DNA of 64,000 nucleotides from Uloborus plumipes (taxonomy: Eukaryota; Arthropoda; Arachnida; Araneae; Uloboridae): positions 46,344-110,343 of the forward strand of contig JAXGGA010003016.1 of assembly GCA_038373865.1 (NCBI GenBank). The letters run 5' to 3'. Below the pieces are notes generated by a model. It worked only from the letters and a program-made list of their open reading frames with translations, had not been told where the DNA came from and made no database searches. Positions 35,101 to 44,100 of the stretch are shown here, one piece after another; the stretch's first letter is position 1; each line of letters starts with the position of its first letter. Made by a program: the position numbers and the translations under genes.

Positions 35101-38100
35101 AATTACACCTTTTATTTACTTGAAATATGCAAAACAATTTCATTTAAACACTAATAAAATTGGAAAAAAATAGACTCAACCGTTTGATTTGTCTGCCAAA
35201 AAATTTAAAAAAAAAGCTGTAAAATGAGAAAAAAGCCGAGATGCAAAAGCATTTCTCACCTACAAAAATAAATAGAAGCTTTTTGAAAAACCACATAAAG
35301 CAATGGATCACATGACTCAATGTCTTTCATGGGCTACACAACATTGCCTCAGAAATAAATTGGGTTTGCCCAGCAGAACACTCATGAAATTCCATATTGT
35401 AGAATTGGCCACTTTAGAAAATTTTGTATCTTAAAATTTGTTTTTTCACAAAATTTCATTTGTAAAATCAGCTCTTTCAAAAGTTTTAAGCTCAAACAAC
35501 TCTCTAAAACACTAAATATCACTAAAAATTAAGCAGTAAAAACCTCAAGCTTCCAAGTAATTCCCAGAAAAACCAAAAAGAATTTTACCAACTTGTATTG
35601 ACCCCTAGTCACAACTTATGTCCATTTACTGCATAAAGTAATGGATCATCTGACTCACTGTCTGCCAGTCACAAAATCAATGAATCAGACCACAGCAAAG
35701 TGAAACCAATAAGTTGTGTTGATTGTTTAGAAAAAGAATTTATAGAAAAAAAACGCGTTCAGTCCCCCACCCCCCCTTTAACTACAGTGCTTCTGTAATT
35801 TTTATATTTGTAAGTTTCTTATTTTTGTATTTGTTTGTCACACTCTTTTCATTGCAGGTCAGTTTATGGGAGAAAGCTAGAGATATCAGTAAATAGTATA
35901 TTCACATTTGTACAAGATTTATACCTTGATGTATTTCAAACTAAATAATTTGAGCTGAAAAAGAAATACATTTAAAATTTTTGAATCTTCTTGATATTAT
36001 TAAGGAGTATTATTAAGGAGCTTCTGGAGAGGTGCCGCAACCACGAACAATGGTTGCGGTACCTCTCCAAAAATACAAATAAACATTAATGTTATATGAT
36101 AGGCTTATTGAATTTCATTTTTAATCTTAATTATATCTATGAATAGAACTGAACAAATTATAATAATACAAAAATCATCTGCAATGCAACTCATATGCAT
36201 AATGTGATGCTTCCAAGATTTGAAAGAAAATAAATAAACCTGAAAATGCTTTTGGACGTGGGCTCACAGAAGTGAGGCTGATACTTGGGTTTTACTCAAA
36301 ATTAGAGTAAAAATCCAGGTGATGAAAAATCAAATAAATTTTTGGTGATTTTTTAAATGTGTTAGCTGCAAACACCCCTATGTAGTATAAACTTTACCAT
36401 CAATTCAAGTAATAAAAGAGGATTTTCTTTTTTTTACAAAATAAAAAGCACTCCGCTAATTCTTTCATTTCCTGTTCATAATTTACATAAAACTTTCATT
36501 TAATTGTGCAAGATTTATACCTTCTTATAAAATTTTGAAGTAATTAGTTCATGCTATACCTTGGTTACTATTGTTATTTTGTTGCACAAAAGTATTTATT
36601 CATTTTGTATAAGCTTTCTTGTAATATTGCTCAAAGAAGTAATATTGAGCATTTTATTTAATTCATTGAAACAGAATTTATAATTAGTTAATTTTTAATG
36701 AATATTCTAGGTTCTGAATGCTGACAATGCTGGATTTGACTTGGCTGTTATATTTGATCGAATATCAGCATTTCAATTTATTCGTCCAGGTAACCTTTTG
36801 TGCATTCTATTTTCATTTTTGCAAGTTTAGTAATGCTAGGTATTTGAAACATTTGTAAAAATTATATTTAATCTTTCTCTTAAAATTTTCTATCGTCAAA
36901 AATGGTAAAAAAGGGGTGGGGGATTTTGTAACATATTCACTATTAAATGCCCCACCTTCTTATTCGAATGTGTCATGAAATTTTTCTTTTTAATCTCTTT
37001 ATTTCTCCATTTTAACTCATATACTACTTCCTACTTTTGGTTAAGATATTTATTTTTTACCCTAGCTCCTCCTGGACTTACTAATATTCCAGTTGTTCTT
37101 GTATCCTTGGAAGATGGTATAATAATAAAAAACAACTATTTATACAATAATAGGTAAGACTTTTTCCTGGTTTATGAGCCACTAATTGTAAATTGATTTA
37201 TTGTTTTTTCTTTAAATTTTTATGCCTAGAATTTTTTTTTTCGCATATTTTACCTATGGGCAATTTTATTTCGCATGTAGCCATTTTAAATATCATTTAT
37301 GAAAGCTTTTAAAAATTAATTTTTTTTCAAGGTTGCCAGTTTAACTTTTCTTAGGCAAAATGCCCTACTTGTATTGTCATCAAATGTTTTCTTAGAAATT
37401 TCGTTTCTTCACCTAATCTAAGAAGTATGCTCTAGCCATTGCAGTTTGGAAAGCTTAATAAAATAGCCCCTGTTTTTTCCATCTGTGCAGATATTTAGCT
37501 GAAAAAAATCCTCCATTTTCATTAACTTTAATAACTGGAAGAAGTTTGGATTATTGAGACTCTGCTGTATTTATATAGTTTTGCATGTCAATTGTAATAC
37601 CCCCCTCTTGCTGATTATATCAATATATCTTTATATAGGATTATATCAATATATGTAGGGGAGAGGGGGGCACATGTGAACAAAAATGACATTTTTGTAT
37701 ATTTTTCATTATTAATTTGAGATATAAAAGAAACAAGTGCTATACATGATAAATCAAACATTCGTTAATATTTTCATGCAGTTACCTCCCTTCTTCAACA
37801 GCGAATTCCAGCCAAAAAATTAAATCTAAAATATGTTACATTTTGTTCACATCTACCCCAGTAAGGGGGCAGTTGTAAACACACCTGGGGCACAAGTAAA
37901 CACGGATACATAAATGGAAATAAAATACACCTAAGAACATTTTTAAGTATACTGCTTATTATACATTAACAAACACTTACAATGAAAATATCAAGGTACT
38001 TATTCAACATGATTAATTGACTCAATTCAACGAACATTGTAGCCTTCAAGTTTTACAGGAAAAGAAACAGAAGATGCAGCTTGACACGAGCTGTGAAAAA

Positions 38101-41100
38101 AAAATAATTAAAACACATCGTTCTGTATTTCAGTTCAAAAAAAAAAAACCTAGGGCACAAAACATATTTTAAACCTCCCCCCCCCCCCCTCTGCACACCG
38201 CTAATACAGCACAAAAATATTTTCCAATTCCATCAATTTTAGCGCTGTGCACAGCTTTTAGAACAAGCGTGAGGGCCAGCTAGCACAACACTACAGCTGG
38301 ACAACCACACTAGTAACTGTTCCTTTTTCAACAGTTTAGCAAGTTTAACTTTCTTTTCTTTGCAACTCTTTTAGGTTTTAATTAAATAGTGAGTATGGAA
38401 ACTTTTAATTATTCAATGTTTCTTAATTAGACTATTCAATGGATAAAAAATCAACTATTTTTGAAATTTAAATAACTAAATACCATTATGGGGCACAGAT
38501 GATCTGTTTACAACTGGTGCTACATAATGTGTTCACATGTGCCCCTTATCTCAACTTAGGCTTAATTTGATAAATAACTATATTTTTTTCAATTAAAAAA
38601 AAAGTGCATGAAAACTTCCCTTATCAATGCCACTTTAAGACGAATTAAGTTCAAATCACAAAAAAAAATAGTTTGGGATGTGTTTTTACTCCGAGAACTG
38701 GAACATAAAAGTATATTGGCACCTTCCAAAACATAAGATCCTATGATACCTAAAAAATAAAATGGTTTAGATCTTTGAAATTTCAGGCAGGATATAGTAC
38801 TTGTGTTACCATCTACATAATTTTTTTTCAGATTTTTGTCTTCATTTTAACTGGGTAAAATATCGTTTGTTTACATGTGCCCCCCTCTCCCCTACTTAGC
38901 TCCTAGTTTCTTCTAAGCTAAATACAAAAGCACACTTATTTTTCCAAATTTGAACATAATTAGAACTATTGCCTAATAGAAGTAAATAATATTTTCTGTA
39001 TACTTGTTTTTTTTTTTTTTTATATATATATATATAAATGTCCTTTTAAATACATCACCTTAACCATATTTTCTTTTCCAGCAACCTCTATAATTACAAG
39101 CTCAGAGTAAAACCAAACATTCCTGACATAACTTATTACATGTGGTTATTTGGAGCTGTCATTGGGGTTTGCTTCTTTGTTATGCTCCTCTTCATGATGT
39201 GTTTGGTAATGCTTTTATCTTTTCTTCTTTTCTTTTTATATTTATTAAAATATAACATTCAGAAGAAAAAAAATTTCATTCCCAATAATCAAGCATGGTG
39301 AGTTTCATTTTAAAATTTTTCTTAATATAGTTAAATGTAGGAAGAAAAATCTGCTCATTTTTTTTTTTTTAAGTGTTAAACTTATGAGATTATAAGTAAT
39401 CTAAATAAATGTTCATTGTATATCCCTTTATTTGTTTTTTTTAATTCCCATAAAGCAACATTTTGGAAATTATCCTAACGCTATAAAAAAATGTGAAAGA
39501 GATTAAATACATATGCTAATTCATATAAATAAAACAGAGAATATATATATATATATGTATATACATATATCTGTGTGTACCTTATACAAATTCAGTTTAT
39601 GTCAGATCTGGACGAAATTTGGCAGGGAGATTCTCGGGCACCTGGGAAGGATCATAGGGTGGTTTTTGAGCGGGGAAAACAGTACCGATCCGTTCGAATT
39701 TTAAATAAAGGACTTTAAAATGGCTCTATCTAGCGAAATACTTATCGGATCTTCTTGATCTTGATCTCATTCGAAAGAACGCAAAAAATACCTTTTAGGA
39801 AAGTTTCCTTCCGAAGGTTTTCAAAAGTACTAATCACTATCTCCACCCTGGAAAAAGATACGAGCGTTTTTAAATTTGGAAATATCCATTTTAAATTATA
39901 TTTATAAAAATCGTCTGCATGAGCGTTAAAGAAATTAAATAGCGTGAAAGAAATTTTTGATAACAAAAAGGTGTTGCCATTTTGTTCTTGAACATAAAAA
40001 AATAAGATCCTTGCTTTTGCTTTTCCTGTAGCGGGGATTTAAAACTTTTTTGGAGATTGATTTATTTTTCGTACTGCACAAAATGTCGACTTTAATCGGG
40101 AGTAGCCCGTCATTTAGGGTCCTGTCATGTGGCTTTTGGTGTTTTCCAGTGAAATTACATTGTGTTTGGACCCTTTGCCCTCACCCCCCTGAAAAAACTT
40201 GAAATGACGGCCCTGAATCAGGACTTTTATAGACACGCTTTACTTGACATAAATTTTATTCTCAAGGTATACTGGGCAGAGCCGGGCCACGCAGCTAGTA
40301 ATATATATAAAAGGAAACACAAAGCAAAATAGCAGCAACAAAATTAAGGAAGCAGGTCAACAAATTGGTTAAATAGCCCCTCCCCTCTAAGTATTGAGAA
40401 AAAAGTTCATGGATTCATAAAGATTGGACAAGTAGGTAGGTGTTCAGCACTCGTCAATGCACTCCTGTGGTAAAAAGGCACTAAGGGCTATCCACCAAAC
40501 CAAGTCTATACAGATGGGTGTAAAGACAGTCATGTAGTGTCGTGAAATGAAAAACGGCTACAGCTCTATCCCTGGACAGTCATGGATGTTTCTGTGGCGT
40601 ACTGCTATGAACTTTAATTTTCGTACTATTTAACATTTAATTTGCATTCTTTTTGTTCAATCTTTAATTTGCATAATGTTAAAACAGAACCGCCAAATGA
40701 GTGGCAATGGCTGTAAGGCATCCATAAAAGGTGCACAATTTGGTGCCTTATGTTTTCTTACGTTACTGCCCGTGCCGGTTGCGGCAAGATGCACCTTTTA
40801 ACTTTTAAGTTCCTTTTATTTTGTACATACGTTAATAAATAATATTTTAATTTATTCACTCTGTACATTCCTTCTAACATTTAAGAGACAGTATGCTGGT
40901 ACAATGGTGACACGCTACAATGATGACGCCACAATGGTGACAACCACATTTCGAATGATATTCCTTTCGTCTTTCCGTTTTTCTAATTCTGACTGACATG
41001 TGTTCCTTATAATTCGATTTATTTTCAATAAGGCACACTTATAGGTGACTAAATTAAATAGGGAATTGCTGACAAGAGATCTCCTTTTTGCCAGCTCATG

Positions 41101-44100
41101 TGCTTTATTATTTCCTGATAACCCATAGTGGGATGGAATCCACTTCAAAATAACTACTTTGCTTTGTTCTTCAATTTCCCTCAAAGCAACTCTACATTGA
41201 TGAGCAGTCATAGAGCGGAGGGCTTGACAACAATTGCGAACAGCCAAAATTACTGCCTGAAGAAATCAGAGAAGATAGCACAGTCAAAAAGTGTAGGATG
41301 AGCGTTTGGGTTTCTTGGAGCAATCTTAATGCCCTTGACATCGAATGGTGAATCTGTATATTAATCTACAATAATCCGCAATACTGCTGTGCTAGGTGCA
41401 AAGGTGGTATTTACAGTCGAGCTCAAACTGAGATATAACTCTTCAAAGTTTTGTGCCTCCTCCATGTATTTGATTCAGATGATACTTTTTCAGATTTTTT
41501 TTTAAAAATATGTCCCATCTTCAAATGACCATATAAAAAATACATCACTAAGATCCACCTGGTGGCGATAACTCAATTTTATTAAAAAGTGCAGATACGA
41601 CTTTTGTGCTTAGCATGACAGAATAATCTGTTCCTAACGAAAAGTTAAGTAAACATTTTTCAAAAAGATATGGGCTCCAGCTATATCATGTGTCTTGAGT
41701 TTTGTGCCTTTGGTATAAATATGTAGCCAGATCTCTAAAAGATAGTGGGTATAAATAGCTTCCATTCCTGCACTGAGCAAGTTTGTAGAACATTCCTGAG
41801 ATTTTAAGTCGAAAATCCACCCCCCCCCCCTTTAGAAATATATATACACTGCTCGACATTGAAAATGCAACACCAAGAAGGAGTGGTCAGAAATTCATGC
41901 AAATTTTACCGTAGACGCACGTCACTGAGTTATGCAAATGATATGAAATGCGCAGCTCTCCGACGCACGTGAAGTAAGATATAAGAGAATAAAGTTGAAA
42001 AGTGGGCTATGTTCATGTTGTTTTTTCTGCCAGACTAATTATCGGAGAAATTTGGTTTTTGTCTCGAAGGATACGTGTGATAGGAGGAAATGCCACGCCG
42101 TCCTCAACAAAGACACTTCTAGCATATAGACGACTTTACAAGGGCTATGGTGATCAGACTGAGAAGGGGAGGTTGGTCCATACGTCAAATTGCAGCTGAT
42201 ACCCACATGGATGCAAGCACTGTGCATCGGCTGTGTCGGAGATGGTTGGAAAGAGGGAATGTAGCCACATTGAGGGGTGCAGGTGCAGCCAGAGTGACGT
42301 CTGGCCGCTTGGATCGACGGATTCACTAACAAGCTGTGGCGGACCCGCAAGTCACTTGTACGTCGATTCTGCAGCACGTGCAAGGTACCCTGGATGTTCC
42401 TGTGTCGACCAGAACCATTTCCCGTCGACTGGTTGCACGTGGCCTGCAATCACGGCGCCCGCTAAGAAGACAGCCATTGACCTCACAGTACAGACTCCAA
42501 CGTTTGGAATGGTGCCGGACCAGAGCGACGTGGATGCCAGAATGGCAAACCGTAGTGTTCTCAGATGAATCCCGCTTCTGTTTGTCCAGCGATAGTCATC
42601 GCATACGTGTGTGGCGTCGACGTGGAGAAAAATCGAATCCGGCAGTAACTGTGGAACGCCCCACAGCGCGACAACGTGGCATAATGGTTTGGGGCGCTAT
42701 TGCATACAATTCCGTATCACCTCTAGTTCGTATTCGGGGCACTATGACGGCCCAACGATATGTAGATAATGTAATGCGGCCGGTGGCAATCCCCTACCTT
42801 CAGGGTCTGCCAAATGTAATTTTTTAACAGGATAACGCCCGGCCTCACAGTGCTCGAATCAGCCGACATGCTCTACGAGGTGTACAGATGCTTTCCTGGC
42901 CGCCATACTCTCCTGACTTGTCACCAATCGAACATGTGTGGGACGTGATTGGACGCCGTTTGCAGAACCTTTCACTGCCTCGTTCAGAGGACGAACTGTG
43001 GCAAATGGTTGAAAGGGAATGGAGTGCCATCCCTCAGGACACCATCCGCAGACTTATTGACTCCATGCCTAGACACGTTTCTGCTTGCATCGCTGTCCGC
43101 GGTGGTCCTACTTCTTACTGAGCCGACGCCGTCCTCGCTCTAAATTTTGCTAATTTATTTTGAAATAAATATCACTTATTGTTCCATGCTGTCTCTGTCT
43201 TCTTACCAAATTTCATCAATTTCTGACCACTCCTTCTTGGTGTTGCATTTTCAATGTCCAGCAGTGTATATACATATATTTATAATCAATTGTAGACTAA
43301 TTTATTTGAATTTCAAGATTTTTTTATTTCATATAATTTGAAATATTCATTGTGATGTCTATAAAATATTTTAGCTCATCAAGTGTATACAAGAAAGAAG
43401 AAGAAGTAGACGTAATCGGTTGTCTAGTCGACAAATCAAGCAAATTCCAACTGCTAAGTTTTCAAAAGGTACGTAATAATTTTTGCAATTGAAAATTGCT
43501 TCTGTAATTTATTTTGTTATTTTCTTACATTGCTGATTAGAATAGTCTAATATAAATATTTTGTTTGCAAAAAAAAAAAATTATATTATGCTAAAAAAAG
43601 TACTTTTTTATATTATGCTATCTGACATAAATTCCAAGCTTTTCTTTTCTTTTTTTTAAGTAGTACTAGGAAAAATGATTAAAATAGCCAAGTAAGTTAA
43701 GCTTCTAGTTTTAGAGAATATTGTATGTTTTGTTCGGCTTTTTGAAGCTAAAGGTTTTCAAAAAGATGCAAGGTTGCCATTCACTTCGGAAACCATAAAA
43801 ACCTGGAGTTTTGAAATACTTCTTAAAAACTGGGAAAGTTGGAAAATTTTGAGATCAACTCTGGGAATTATTTTGGTTGTTCCATTTAGCAATTAGTGAA
43901 AAATGCGACTGTAGCGGTTTTAGTGTTAAAATCCTTAACAGGATTTCATGATTTTGCTTTCACTGTGTAATAACCTTCAAAGCGTAGATGAAATTTTTTT
44001 TTTTTTTTTTTGAGTTAAATCAACTTTTTTTAACAGGTAATGAAGTAAATTACATAAAATAATACTTGATGTAATTTTCTTTACGAAAAGGAACCAATGT

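Noticed and set aside
42002..42568. Overlapping ORFs in other frames and strands of the Tc1 element
   Set aside because: They are shadows of the transposase frame and of the inverted repeats.
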